DNA of 64,000 nucleotides from Adineta ricciae (GCA_905250025.1 CAJNOJ010000173.1:124001-188000), one strand, 5' to 3'; positions 1 to 20,251 are shown, numbered from the stretch's first letter. Made by a program: numbers and translations. Notes: generated by a model from the letters alone, not told the origin.

Positions 1-202
1 CTCAAATGCATGGAAATGAATCCAAACTTATCTGACACGGCATTTTCTCTGTAAAACTTCAATAAAAGACCTGATCTCTACCGACCTCTATCATATCTAT
101 CATGATTTGTTAAATACATCTACCAATTTATCTCGATAATTGACAATCTACTATTTGAATATGTGAAAGTCTATTGCATTTATAGATAAAAAAAAAACTT
201 TC

Positions 203-1042
203 ATGTCATCAACATCAGCACGTATGAGATCAACAACTCTAGACCGATCCTTGCAGAAAACGAAAGGCGATGTACATTCTTCATAGACCGTCGTCAGACA
301 AATATGAATAACGTTTGTGTATTTTTGTTTGTTTAGGTTAATTTGAGCACATTCGCTTTACTCTTCTCTGAAATGGTTCAATACTCACACAATCGTGCGG
401 ATAGTATCCAAGATCTACAGAATAAGTAAGACTTTTGACTGGCGAGCTAAGATCGTTATCTAGAAGAAATAGGCTGGCCGATTTTGGAAAACATGTTGGT
501 GTACGTATACTTGATTTATTCTTTTTACGTAATGGAAAAGATAAACGAGAAGTACGTCTTACTCCTATGCTTGTATTTATTCAAAAAACATTTTGGAAAG
601 TAAGAGATCATCTGAATGATAAAATTAAATAGAGAATTGCTTTTTATAAAATAGTTTTTATTCAATCGTGAAGCTGATCATCTTGAACAACATGCACAAG
701 AAGCGAAAATTTGTATATAAACTTTCGTATTTTCTTCTAGAATTCTTATTTGTCTTTATTGAAGATTACATCATCGAACGCGAATGTTTAGTTAACAAAT
801 TTATCTCTGTTCCAAAAGACAAAGGTACTTTAAATTGCGCATCATTTGTTGCTGGAATTGTCGAAGGTATTCTGTGTACAAGTGGCTTTGTATGTACTTC
901 ATTCAATGAAATTTTTCTCGAAAACTATATTCGATTTTAGACATGTAAAGTTCATGCACTTCAAGGCCCACGTGGTACAACCTATGTCATCGATTTTGCT
1001 CAATCAGTCATGGATCGCGAAAGTCGATTAGATGCCAAGTAA
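203..1042 (+). CDS. TRAPPC5: TRAPP complex subunit 5 (TRAPPC5, Bet3 family)
   Basis: Subunit of the TRAPP tethering complex, which acts in ER-to-Golgi and Golgi traffic as a Rab exchange factor. Six exons: 203-271, 337-425, 467-599, 655-712, 765-889 and 941-1042. They sum to 576 nt (191 aa), close to the roughly 188 aa usual in animals. The family signature is clear: [15 protein letters not shown] near the N-terminus, [11 protein letters not shown], then the strongly conserved block [18 protein letters not shown] / [16 protein letters not shown], and an end reading [20 protein letters not shown]. Introns are only 41-66 bp. The start at 203 gives an N-terminus that aligns with the family without extra sequence. 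An AATAAA lies 58 nt after the stop. Identity is from remembered family similarity; the splice model is mine. Confidence 0.93.
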
Positions 1043-1099
1043 AGTGTGCATGTGTGTGTATTTTGGAACGATACATGTTCTTCATTCCGATGATGTTTA

Positions 1100-1105
1100 A
1101 ATAAA
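1100..1105 (+). promoter_or_regulatory. Polyadenylation signal for TRAPPC5
   Basis: AATAAA 58 nt downstream of the TRAPPC5 stop codon, at the usual distance for an animal poly(A) signal. Confidence 0.6.
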
Positions 1106-4100
1106 TTTCAACTTCCTTTTATGCGTGTATGTGTGTGTGTGTATTCGTAATTAAAATGATTCTCGTCGCATATGAATGTTGATAAATATAGAGTTAAACT
1201 TGATCAGAACAATAGTGAACTGTATCTTCTCCTACTTGAAAATCTGAAATAAGCATTGTTGTCATAATTATCGTGAGGATCAATCAATTGAACATTTCAT
1301 TATTCAAGTGTACTTTTGCATGTACAAGATATGAACGAAATTCCTTTAGAAATTGTGTAAATGGTAAAAGAATACGAGTCGATGTACACTCCTTCACTTT
1401 TGTTTTCAATGTCAAGTATCTGTCAAAGTTGAAAGTGTATCTTCAATATTGTTTCGTTGTGTAAAATAGAGCATTCTTCTTTTTTCTCTGTTTGAAATAA
1501 TATTTTTCATACGACACTGGGGATTGATGAATAAAAATTCTCTGATGAGAAAAAGGAAATATTCGTTTCGATTAATCCAAATCAGATTTGTCACATCAAA
1601 GACATTGAATTCTGTTGACCGGTGTTCGCGCGTGCATATGTCGATGTTCATTTGCGTATTTGGACAATTAAGAAAAGTTAAGACAGATAGTCAAATAAAG
1701 ACGAAGTCCATCCTCGCCGCACACGCAAACTCAACATTCACACTTTGAAGGGAAAACATTCGAATATGAAAACAAATGCCGACAAGAATACAAACGAGCG
1801 ATAATAGACAGGCAAACATCTATCTCTATGGATGACTGATCAACGTCAAGTGGATTTACATGCCATTTTCTAACGTGCGAAAAGAAAATTCTCAATGAAT
1901 AAAAACAAAAAAGGAAAGAAATATGCATAATCAATTGAGTAGACCGCTATATACTTTGGTGTGATGTGGGAGAGTGCAGTGTGTGCATAATCGAATAGCA
2001 ATAATCATAGGTTCACTTGTTGTGTGATCTGTCGTCTGTGTCCACTATCAATCATCGTGCGTTGCTTTTGTTCATCTCGATTACAATCAATAGATGTGAA
2101 GGTTAAGTGCTTGAACTCACCTTCTCGCTTGCTTGATTGTCTTTTTCTTTTCTCGTCCTCTGATGAGATCATCAAACTGCGACAATGCATACCTGAGCGA
2201 TAAATTTTCTTAATCATATATCAGAATTCAATATAGATCTACGTCATCATGAGAACAAAAAGACTCACTCGCGCTGGTCGATTTTCTCTTTTCAATTATG
2301 ATTAGACTTTGAACACGATATGGTTTATCGATGCACAACAAACGGTGATTTAAGAGAGTGTGAGAAATGAAAATTGAAGAGGATCAAAGTATGTGTAAAA
2401 CGATCAGCGAATGCAAAAGAAACTTGTGACGAGTTGAAAAAGTGTTAAATTCCATTAAGTCAAAGTGTGTGTGAAAAACGATCAGCAACAACGATGATGA
2501 TGATCAACTTAAGTGAGAGATGTTGCTTTTGCCTTAATTAGTTAAAGTCAGTAGGTATCAATGGTACTTGATTCTGTAGTCAAGAACTCTTGAGAGAGAG
2601 AAAAAAAACAAGCGAAGGAAGATGCTTGTATTTGTTTAATAGAATGCATTCTTCGGAATGTTCTATTGATCCGGAACATGTAGTTCGTACAACTGGAATT
2701 ACTTGTATTGGTCTGGGTATGTATGTGGAACAAATGAATGATGAACATTCCAACAAAAAAAAAACAAATATGCCGCTTGCCATCGTTTCTTTCTTCTTCG
2801 TTTTTTAAGCATACAGATGGAAATTGAACAAACGAAGTATGTTAAGCAAAAAAAAGAAGATTGATAGCTTGAACGAACTCTCTTGAGAGTACAAACGGCG
2901 CCGAACGATGGCAAGAAAAAAGACAAAAGTTTCCATTTTCCAGTACGATTTGAAAAACAATGGATGTTTACCATGTTTGTCAGCAGAAGAAGAGAATTTC
3001 TTTCTCATCTCATGTATATCATCTTTTTACTCGACTTGATTGATAGGCAAAGGAAAACTTTCGCGTTATTGCTCTACGTTCTTCGTTCTCGTTTCTATTC
3101 ATAGCGAATCAATTGTTCTTTCGACGCGATAATAATAAAAATCTATTCGAAGTCGAGTGATCTTTTTATCCAATACCTCGATGTTCTTGTCTCTTCATTT
3201 CTTTTTTTTTTCATGTGTCACACATCACATCGTCATCTACCAATCAATCTTCATCTGAATTTTGATTGGATGTGACAATACTTTGCTCCTGCCGATGGCA
3301 ACGTCAATGCCGTTTTGTTCTCCACCCTTTTCCGTCCAAGTGCTTGTTCATTTCTTCAGAAACTTTATGCACTCGACTACCAATGTGTGCCGAGGCGTTA
3401 ATAATCATCTTTTGTTAACATTTTTTACATAAGAAATCTTTTTTATAGCAGACAGAAATGACAAAAAATTTCTAGCACGACATGATGATGAATGGAAATT
3501 ATTTTCTTTTCTATTTCTGCCTATGCGACACACTGGCTGCAGTTCTTTTTATCTCGCCCAATCTTAAACCTGCAAACGTTTTCTTTCCATCTCCCTCCCT
3601 CTCTCTCTCTTTCTGTCTTTGCCTTTTCCGATGTTTCGTTGTCGACAATACCCGCCTACACTCGCCTTTTTGCTTGTTCTCCATACGCGCATACGCACGC
3701 ATCTAATCGCCTACCAGCAGACAAGCTAAAGAAGAAAATCCTCTTTTTTTTCTCTCTCTCTCTTTACCCAAAGAGGAAAAAATAGGGAGAAGGAGAGAAA
3801 GAGTAACTCGATTGCTGAATGGTCGAGAGTAACCGTTCACATTAAGAGTAATTACAAGTGTTCGCTTGTTTCGCCGTCAGTTTTCTCTCTTTCTGTAAAG
3901 AACAGCCTCTGTTTTTCTCTCGTTTTTTTTCTTTCTCCCTCCTACAGAGAAAAGAGAGAGAAAGAGAGAAAGTGCGAAAAGGTGAGACGTTTGCGCTTGC
4001 GGATAAAGATTGACATCCAGAAATCTATCAAATCACACACATCGATCACGTCACATAGTCCTATTAAATTCGACAGATATAAAGCGTATCCATTACACGC

Positions 4101-4338
4101 TACGATTCGACAACTGAGACGTAAATAGACACGAGTCAAAACAGACTTTTCTAGATAGATAGATAGAAAGAAGAAAAAAAAGAAGAACAAGAAGAAAAGA
4201 AAACGAAGAAAACAACTGCGTTGTCTTGTTTAATGAATGATGATCCTCATCTATTCATCCATCTATCTTTAGCTGTCTTCGTTTAACCGACAAGTAAATT
4301 AGTCATGTCGTCTTGAACACGTCGATTTCGATAGATCA
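1106..4338. other. Intergenic region upstream of the Meis gene
   Basis: About 3.2 kb with no coding exon I can support. It holds poly-T and poly-A runs, TC/GA-rich tracts (near 3595-3615, 3750-3765 and 3950-3975), a TGTG tract near 1130 and an imperfect direct repeat at 2384-2408 / 2460-2486. As the region ahead of a developmental transcription factor it is a likely place for the promoter, 5' UTR exons and enhancers, but no specific site is identified. Confidence 0.5.
2384..2486 (+). repeat. Short imperfect direct repeat, two copies
   Basis: A stretch of about 25 bp beginning TCAAAGTRTGTGT and ending AACGATCAGC occurs at 2384-2408 and again at 2460-2486, with small indels. The copies start 76 bp apart. 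It may be a decayed local duplication. Confidence 0.5.
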
Positions 4339-12471
<8,133 letters not shown>

Positions 12472-13633
12472 ATTCAAATTCATTTGAACGCTATACATAC
12501 ATATACATATATAAATATCATTAGATTTTACTTAGAAATTCTCGAATGTTTCTCTCACTCTCACTCTCTCTTTGTGACCGGTGTTCGTATTTCTTCTTCA
12601 GTTTTCAATTTCGATGTCGTTGTTTCGTGCGCATTTACTGCTCTTCTGTACGTTTGTGCTGTCATTTTTCTTCGATTTATCGAATATCCGCTCAATTCGT
12701 ATCTGTCTATCAATTCAACAACAAAAGTCACCGTTCACCGGTTCCTTATGTTGCCCATTGAGCATATTGTAACTGTGTCTTATGTACTAATTCGTCTAGT
12801 TGAGTTCATTTTCTTGTCATTTTTTTTGCCACGTCACTTTTTTCTCTGCATGATCAAAACATTTTTCCGTTGTCTTGTGTTTTTCTTTTTCTTCTTCAAT
12901 GTCCATGACACATGAATTTTTTTCTTTTGGATCGTTGATTGTTCAACCAGAAACGGGAGACAGAGAGAAGCTCGAAAATTTCAATCGAGAGATGATTTAT
13001 GTTTTGTTTTGTTTTTCTTTTTTTTTGAAAATATAATATACAACGTCAAAGAAAGTCGTTTGCCTTACCAATCTCAGCATACGATCTCGAACGATCGCGT
13101 ATTTTCATAAGTAAACTGAATCGTTATTACGGTTCGAATTCGGTTAGTCAGTCTGGTCGTTTCAATCGAAGACGACTGAATGCATCTGACTGTCCTTTGT
13201 CAATTACGCACGCATCGGACAACCGTCGGCAAGGAAAAAGAAACAATCGCAACTATGTACTTTTACGCAGAAAATCGAGACGTTATACCGAATGTATTCG
13301 TAACAAGAAAAAGAATGAGAACATTTTCCGTGAAAACATCGAGTTCTATCTGTTACAATTAAGAACGTTTGATGATGTAATACATTTCAATGGGATCAAA
13401 ACACCTGCGTAATCGTACGCTAATTGTCGAATTGAAAATGATAAGCAGATCATCAAAAACAGATACCGGTTCACCGCAAATCACTCGATCTTTTGTTTCT
13501 TTTTCTCTTTTTCATTCTGGGTGCTGTCAGATGATTTAACACGTGTAATGATCATTGTTCTTATAACCATCTGAATACGACGAGAGAACGAAAGACGACG
13601 AAACGAAAACATCAAATCACCGAACTTATATGT
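12472..13633. other. Intergenic region between the Meis gene and NOX5
   Basis: About 1.16 kb, pyrimidine-rich and AT-rich, probably Meis 3' UTR followed by the NOX5 promoter. A hydrophobic open frame at 12484-12915 looks like a by-product of T-rich sequence. No recognisable element was found. Confidence 0.5.
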
Positions 13634-16600
13634 ATGATGTCACCGACAGGAATAGCCTCATCGACTAAAGAGAATCTTATACAACGATGGCAGCGTCAAT
13701 TGATTGGTCGCACGCATATAAATTTTCAAGAATTTCTGCATCTACTTCGACAACATGTATGAATAACCTCTCAAACATCTATTTTTAATATTCGAGTAAC
13801 TCGATCTATTCTCTCTTTCTTTTTTTTTCTCAGCTATTGTTAGAAACGCTCTTTTGCATATTTGATCGTGATTCAAACGGGTCACTCTCTGAAGCAGAAT
13901 GGATCGGATCTGTATATAAAGTGGCCGAGTATGTGTACATAATATTCTCTTCTTTAAATGTGTCTTAACAAACATTTGATCATCATTTGTATATTGACAG
14001 GATATCCAATCGCACGAAAGATGTTCGAACACTTGAGCCATTCATACGTGCGTATAGACATGTTTCACAAGGCTCGGATTCACTTACTTTAAATGCATTT
14101 TATATTTTATTCGAGGATCAATCTGTAAAATTGCATATTTTATCTAAAACATTCATTTCCGCTTGTCTCCTTCTCTTTTAGTTTTGCCGCGATTTTGCTT
14201 TCTTATTTATGAACGAGTCACACCCATTGAACATTATGGAATTAACAGATTTACTTCGATCAGTTTCAAAGTACGTATTCATTGATACAAGATGGCGATA
14301 TTTTTTTTCTTTTCATGTTAGTCTCAAATCTGATACAAAATGGCTTTCATGGCTTGCGTATCAGTTTCATACAGCTGTTGGCAAACGTCGTAGTCTAACA
14401 TCGAATGGCATCCCATTCGATGATAGTATGGATCTCGAAACATTTCAAAATAGTTTTTACTTCAAAGTGGTACGTACTACTTCTTTGAATACGATGAAAA
14501 TTCCATGACTTTTCCTTTCTAGCCAGAACTAGCTGATTGTTTGTTTAATTATCTCGACACAGATAGAACGGGACGGTTAACATTAGATAAGTTTATTCGC
14601 AAGTTAGAATTTCTGATAGAAGCAACTGATAATGAAAAAGTCGAATTTTTGTTCAAAATTTTCGACCGTGATGGTTTGTGTATTTGTCTTGGCGGAAAAA
14701 CGAAATGTTCTTCTCGTATGAAATTCTAGGCGACGGAAGCATTGATTTTGATGAAATGAAACTATTACTTCGTTGCTTTTTGGAAGAATCCCCATCGCTG
14801 GATATGGAAGAAACATTAGCGGAATTAACAGCCACTTTATTTCAAGAAACAGACATTGATCAATCAGGAGACATTAGTTTCGAAGAACTAGCGGATGCAT
14901 TAAGGCGAAACGAGCATCTTTTCAAAGTTCTTTCATTGAGGTAATATTTGTTTTGTTAGTAAATCTTCGAATTAATTAGTAATTTTATGATATTTTTCAG
15001 TACGAGCAGTTGGATTCGACCAAAACCTGTTTCATTATGTAAATGTCATAAACGTTCATCAACTGTTCGCGCTTGGATACGAAACAATATTGGTTTGATA
15101 TTCTTCTGGTCGTTATATTCATTTATTTGCACTTGCATTTGTATTGATGTGTTACATGTCTACGTTGGTCAACAACGTGCCCATTTCTTTATTGTCATAG
15201 CACGGTTAAATGGTAAAACAAAACAAAACAAAACGATTTCCTCTTCTTCTCATTATCGTATCTTTCAGGTGGAATGTTGAATTTCAATTGCGCTCTAATG
15301 CTCGTACTGATGCTTCGAAAACATATTACTTGGCTGAGATCCAAAGGCGGAAGCGTCCTGCTTCCCTTGGATAATCATATCGATATTCATAAAACAATTG
15401 GAATTATCATTATGATCGAAACGGCTTTGCATACAATCGCGCATTTCGCTTATCTATGTTTGTATAATCTGTTTTGCTTTCTTGTTTTCGAAAGATTTCT
15501 GTTTGCTAGATTATGTCTTTTATATTTGTTCCTTACAAGAAGATAATGGTTTTCTATGTAATGAGAAAACCAACCTGAATCAATCGATGAGTGATCAAGC
15601 ACTCATCCGCAAACTCTATCGATTCGACGTTTCAACAGACCGATGTGTTCCATTTGGATACCTCGGATGTGGAGGAAATTGGAATCAATTCTATAATGAA
15701 CAATTATGTACCATCCGTTGCAGTAAATAGAGAGTTAATGTTTCCAAGAGTTCGTCCATTTTGATTCGGAATATTTGTAGAAGCATATCGTGATTCATAC
15801 CATCGATTTACCGACGCAATATTTACAGCCAAATTAGGATTGGGATACATTACAGGTGTGCTGGAATTTTTATTAGGCGCGTTGATTTATATTATGTGCT
15901 TACCATTCGTACGAAAAAGTGGCCATTTTCAAGTAAAATCAATCACGAACCCGATGATTAGGGTCAAACTTTAGTTTCTGTTTAGTTATTCTATTGGTGT
16001 CATATGTTGACACTACCATGGTTGATTATCATGCTTGTTCATGCACCGCGTTTCTGGAAATGGGTATTACTACCTGGAGTATTGTATAGCATCGAGAAAA
16101 TTTTACGTTACCGTAAATCACGTTCGAATAAACACGGAGAAACGTTCATAATGGAAGCAATCCTCTTGCCATCACAGGTGATTTCTTCCAAATTAATTAA
16201 CACAATGAGACAAGGAGATATCTACGGACTTCTTTTTTCTAGGTGATTCATTTAGTGATTAATAAGCCGCGAAAATTTACATATAAACCTGGAGATTACA
16301 TCTATGTCAACATCCCGGCTGTGGCTAGTTTCGAATGGCATCCATTCAGCATAAGTAGTGCTCCGGAACATAAAGGTATGAGATCAGAATTGAGATATGA
16401 TGATCATATCTGCTTTCAGATAGTCTTTGGCTTCATGTTCGTGCCAGTGGTCATTGGACCCGACGCGTTTATGAATTGTTTCGTTTGAAACTAAAACAAG
16501 AACATGGAGGTCTCATCAATGATTCCAATGATCTTCGTCTTCGCTTATCAATGCGTTCACGCATGTCAAAAAGTTACATCGATGAACTACGCGGTCTACA

Positions 16601-18679
16601 TCAACAAGAAAACACCCTCCTGTACGATCCTGATCAATGTTCGCAAGCGAAAGCGATTTCGGTGTCGTTTCCATTGGCTAAACAACAGACGAAATCAATC
16701 TGTTCGTCGTGTCAATCAACATTAAGCTTAAAAGACATTCATAGAAATTCGATGAATAGAAGCATTCTGATGAGTCCGAATGATCTGGAGAATTTGACTG
16801 TCGAAGAGATCGAGCAGCTTGCTTATGAAAAAGATGATCAAATAGTAAACGACTTGCAAAGAAAGTTTAGGACAACAGCGAAACTGAACAATCAAAATCG
16901 TCTGACAGTACCCACAGTCAGCGATTATTGCATTCGAATACCTACGCTGGCGTCAACCGAAGATGACTCTACAACAATATCTTATCACGAAACGCGTTTT
17001 TCTGACGCATTAGGTTATTTACGCATGTATAAAAACCAAAATAGAATACAATTCAATTCTCTTCAATTCAATGATCGTGAAGACTTACAAGTAAAAAGAA
17101 GCAATTAGACTTTAAAAAAGGTTTCTAGAATGAACTGTAGGTATTAATCGATGGACCATACGGTGCACCGTCTCAACACATATTCGAAGCTGAACATGCA
17201 GTTTTGATTGCTGCCGGCATCGGCATTACACCGTTTGCATCGATCCTGCAGAGCATTATGTGTCGATTCCGAAATCGTCGACACAAATGTCCGAGTTGTG
17301 ACTTCATTTGGGACAATCCTGAAAGTGAAGAGTTGCGCGTAAAAAAGGTAACAGAACACCTGACGAGTTAATTTCATGTGTTACATTTGATTTCATTGAA
17401 ATTTTTTCAGGTGGATTTTATTTGGGTGACACGCGAACAACGTTCGCTCGAATGGTTTATTAGTTTATTAGCTCAGATGGAAATCGAACAGCAACGTTTA
17501 AGACAAAACTCGGATAAAGGTCCCCTACTCGAAGTTCATTTATATGTCACCAGTGCACAGTCACCGGCCGACTTAAAAGCACTCAATGTGTATCTGTCAT
17601 TAGATTTAATTGGTAGGGAGAATTCTGCAAGTTGTAATGCTATTGATGGACTTCGGCAGAGAACAAAACATGGGCGACCCAACTGGGAACAAGTAAATGT
17701 CTCTTATTATGTTGTTCGAACTTATTAGAATCTTCGTTGACGTCAGAGTAGTTTTTTCCTTTAATCAATAGAATATACCGACATGACTGGAATCGGAAAA
17801 AGAACTCGTATGAATAAATAATAGGTTAACGAAAAAAAAAAAGAAGAAGAAGAAAGAAAAGTAGACTATCGTCACGCTCGACTTTGATTAACGTGACCTG
17901 CTCTATTGGTAAGAGAAAATGAGAAAATGTTTACAAGTCTAATCTGTTTTTCACTGGAACGTTCCGATGTGGGTTTACTTAATTAAATCGACTTGATGCT
18001 TCGATTAATGAAGTCATTTGTTCGTTATTGAGTTTTTCATCAAATAGGATTATAAGAAAATGTAAAGCTTTTCTGCTTACAACTTCATGCGAAAGTCCTG
18101 TTTTAATGCGTAGCGACGCACAGCGACGGTTTTCTGTTACCTCGAAAAGTACATAGAACAATTCATGCTAATGCTAAACACATTTGATGCTTTTAGTTCT
18201 GTTCGTGATATTACTGTTTCTGAAGCTATCATCCCTATATAATTGACACTCGATGATCAATACTCGAAACGCATATATTCTTATCTCATTTCCTTACCAG
18301 TCTTAACTTTTCTTTTTCTCATGCTATTAACAGTTTCTAATCGAGTTTCATCTTCAATTCACTCCTACGCACTTTTTCATCCGGAGACTTCTTGGGCTAC
18401 ATACGTAAATGCTAATGATAGGTATAAAGGGTATGCTGACCTCGCCTATCGTAAACGTTGGGTTACTACTAATTGCGTGAGAATAAAAGAAAACGGCTTT
18501 GAGTTGCGCTTCTATTTAACCATTGCTTTTATTCATATTCATTGTAGGTATTCTCAGAATTACTGTGTCAAAAGAAAGGGAAAATTTCGGTATTTTATTG
18601 TGGTCCACCATCATTATCAGCTGAACTAACAACGAAATGTCGTCAATACGGATTTGCCTTTAAAAAAGAACTATTTTAA
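13634..18679 (+). CDS. NOX5: NADPH oxidase 5-like (calcium-regulated) with inserted Kunitz-like module
   Basis: Membrane enzyme that passes electrons from cytosolic NADPH through FAD and two hemes to O2, giving superoxide outside. Exons: 13634-13756, 13834-13928, 14001-14124, 14182-14270, 14322-14469, 14523-14673, 14730-14940, 15001-15212, 15269-15457, 15543-15722, 15781-15932, 15986-16177, 16243-16375, 16420-17090, 17141-17347, 17411-17692, 18548-18679; total 3291 nt, 1096 aa. Four EF-hand loops are seen (DRDSNGSLSEAE, DTDRTGRLTLDK, DRDGDGSIDFDE and one with DIDQSGDISFEE). Heme histidine pairs are H-x13-H in helix 3 (IDIHKTIG to ALHTIAH) and H-x12-H in helix 5 (YWCHMLTL to MLVHAPRFW). FAD site: EWHPFSISSAP; NADPH site: AAGIGITPFASILQSIM and FYCGPPSLS; C-terminus KKELF. 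Two oddities are described separately: a Kunitz-like exon after helix 3 and a roughly 200-residue insert between the FAD and NADPH parts. The protein is longer than the usual 700-770 aa. Confidence 0.95.
15543..15722 (+). other. Exon encoding a Kunitz/BPTI-like module within NOX5
   Basis: A 180-nt phase-1 symmetric exon of NOX5 (residues about 448-508). It reads as the C-terminal two thirds of a Kunitz domain: YRFDVSTDRCVPFGYLGCGG, then NWNQF and two Cys spaced as in C5-x3-C6. Kunitz features seen: the aromatic FD before C3, the C3-x-x-F-x-Y-x-GCGGN-x-N-x-F core, and the final C-x3-C. C1 is present (FLCNEK); C2, which normally precedes the reactive site and pairs with C4, is missing, so five of six Cys remain. 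The exon sits after the helix with H-x13-H, i.e. in the loop predicted to face outside. Joining the exons on either side without it would create a TAA at the junction, so it appears constitutive. Confidence 0.85.
17693..18547 (+). other. Large last intron of NOX5
   Basis: This 855-bp intron is far longer than the other NOX5 introns (43-96 bp). It holds short open stretches (for example 18243-18629) but nothing I recognise as a gene. Confidence 0.5.
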
Positions 18680-19789
18680 GTTTTCAAATTCTAGACCGTT
18701 CTTTTTTCCTCGATTGTTTGTTCACACTTTTATTTCTATCTTTTTCCTGTGAATAATTTTGATTTGTACTGCTTTGTCAACGACAGATATCTGTGTTTTT
18801 TCTTCTTATTCATTTTGCTTATTAAAAACTTGAATGTACTAAATGACAGTTGTCGATCTGTTGACAATCTCGCCATGACGCACAAAGAACATTGTACGTG
18901 GGCGGAATTCGATCAAAGCAGCGCGAAGCTCCATTAGTATTAGGGTTTTCCTTTGCGGATCAACTGTGGTTTAATGCACTGCACTATCGTTTTTTATTCG
19001 AAGTATGTGCAAAGCTTTATGAAGTGCTCTAATGAGATTAGAATAAATCTCATCAAAGACGCTAATGTGTATGTAGGCATGAATAAAACTTTAATTACTT
19101 TAATCTAGCTATTTATTCGATCTAATGTATTGAAGTAATTGTAAATAACAAACCGGAAAGGAAAGAAGAAAAATAGAGAAGAACGAAGAGAAAGCTGAAG
19201 AGAGGAAAAACGAGAAAGAGAAAAATATTATTGTTTAATTCGTAGAACAGAATAGCTTTTTTTCTTCTTCGAAGTTCTCGTTGTTAAATATTTTATCTAT
19301 TTTGTAATATTCACGCGCGCAACTCCCGTATATCCACCATTGACAAGAAACAATTGAATTCATGCACAGGTATGATGCACTTCCATTAGCAAAATCTCTG
19401 GTTTTCTGCTCCCATCAACCGAGTTTGAAATAATTTCTATTTCAGTGATTAAGATTGTAATTGATAGTGACAAACAGCACTTTCTGAGAATATCTGTAAA
19501 TGACGCTGCATTTGACGCCTACGAATCTGGTCCGATGTATTTTAGTCTCATGTTAATTACGGGATAAATTTGCATTACCTGTCACTTTTGCAGAGTTTTT
19601 TTGTCTTCTTTTCAAACCTTCAACCCTTCCCCCCGAACATGAAATCTGTCACGAAGTGTATAAAGCGTTTTAGTCGTTCATTTTTCTACTAAAAAGATAA
19701 TCATAAGACTTAGTTGCTCCGTGTAAGCACACGTAAATCACCCGTTCTCATTCTATTCAATAGCCGTTTGCTCTATCTTCCATTTTAGA
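18680..19789. other. Intergenic region between NOX5 and the secreted orphan
   Basis: About 1.1 kb, AT-rich, with GA-rich runs near 19155-19220. A possible NOX5 poly(A) signal AATAAA lies at 19082-19087. No coding sequence is supported. Confidence 0.45.
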
Positions 19790-20251
19790 ATGATGATCTT
19801 CTCAACTTATCTTATCGTTTTACTAAGTATCTTGGGTCTTGTTTTAACTACTCCCGTTAAACAAATTTCTTTAAATGACAAATCTGAGGACGTTACATTA
19901 GAACAAGCGTTCCGCAAAGCAGAAAAAACCCTCCATCGTTATTATTATTTAATGAATTCCGATATCGATCATCTTGTCCACGGTATGTTACATATCCTAA
20001 TGAACCATCCAACGTCGTTTCCATTCATTCCGTACCGCGCTATGGATATAGCGTTTAAAAATGTGGCACAGAAATTAGGCGAAGAAGAAGTGAATACGTT
20101 AACCAAACCGCTTCTTTTGGCTCTTGAAGAACATCATCAAACGAAGTCGAAACAACCAATGACGTTTAAATTAAGCGACGAAACCAAGGAGAAAATCGAA
20201 GATGCTCTGGACAAGTTTTTAGATGAAGGTGAATTTGACGCACATTTGTGA
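19790..20251 (+). CDS. Small secreted protein, family not recognised (153 aa)
   Basis: Intronless frame of 153 codons. The first 20 residues (MMIFSTYLIVLLSILGLVLT) form a typical signal peptide, with cleavage likely near T-T-P. The mature part has no cysteine, is rich in Glu, Lys and Leu and looks mainly alpha-helical, with a conserved-looking middle (DHLVHGMLHILMNHPTSFPF) and an acidic amphipathic C-terminal helix. The ATG is one base after a TTTTAG acceptor, so the mRNA may carry a spliced leader or a 5' UTR intron. AATAAA overlaps the stop (TGAATAAA) and a second lies at 20457-20462. Signal peptide, regular codon use and a clean 3' end support a real gene. No function can be assigned. Confidence 0.65.
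   Translation: MMIFSTYLIVLLSILGLVLTTPVKQISLNDKSEDVTLEQAFRKAEKTLHRYYYLMNSDIDHLVHGMLHILMNHPTSFPFIPYRAMDIAFKNVAQKLGEEEVNTLTKPLLLALEEHHQTKSKQPMTFKLSDETKEKIEDALDKFLDEGEFDAHL

Noticed and set aside
12484-12915. A hydrophobic 143-codon open frame downstream of the Meis stop
   Set aside because: It is made of T- and C-rich low-complexity DNA, other frames are open too, and no family or splice context supports it; more likely 3' UTR or intergenic.
15458-15542. Extending the Kunitz-like exon upstream to give a separate small secreted protein starting at 15482
   Set aside because: The upstream part lies in a typical short intron with a GTTTGT donor, the acceptor at 15541-15542 keeps the NOX5 frame, and no signal peptide or promoter is evident.
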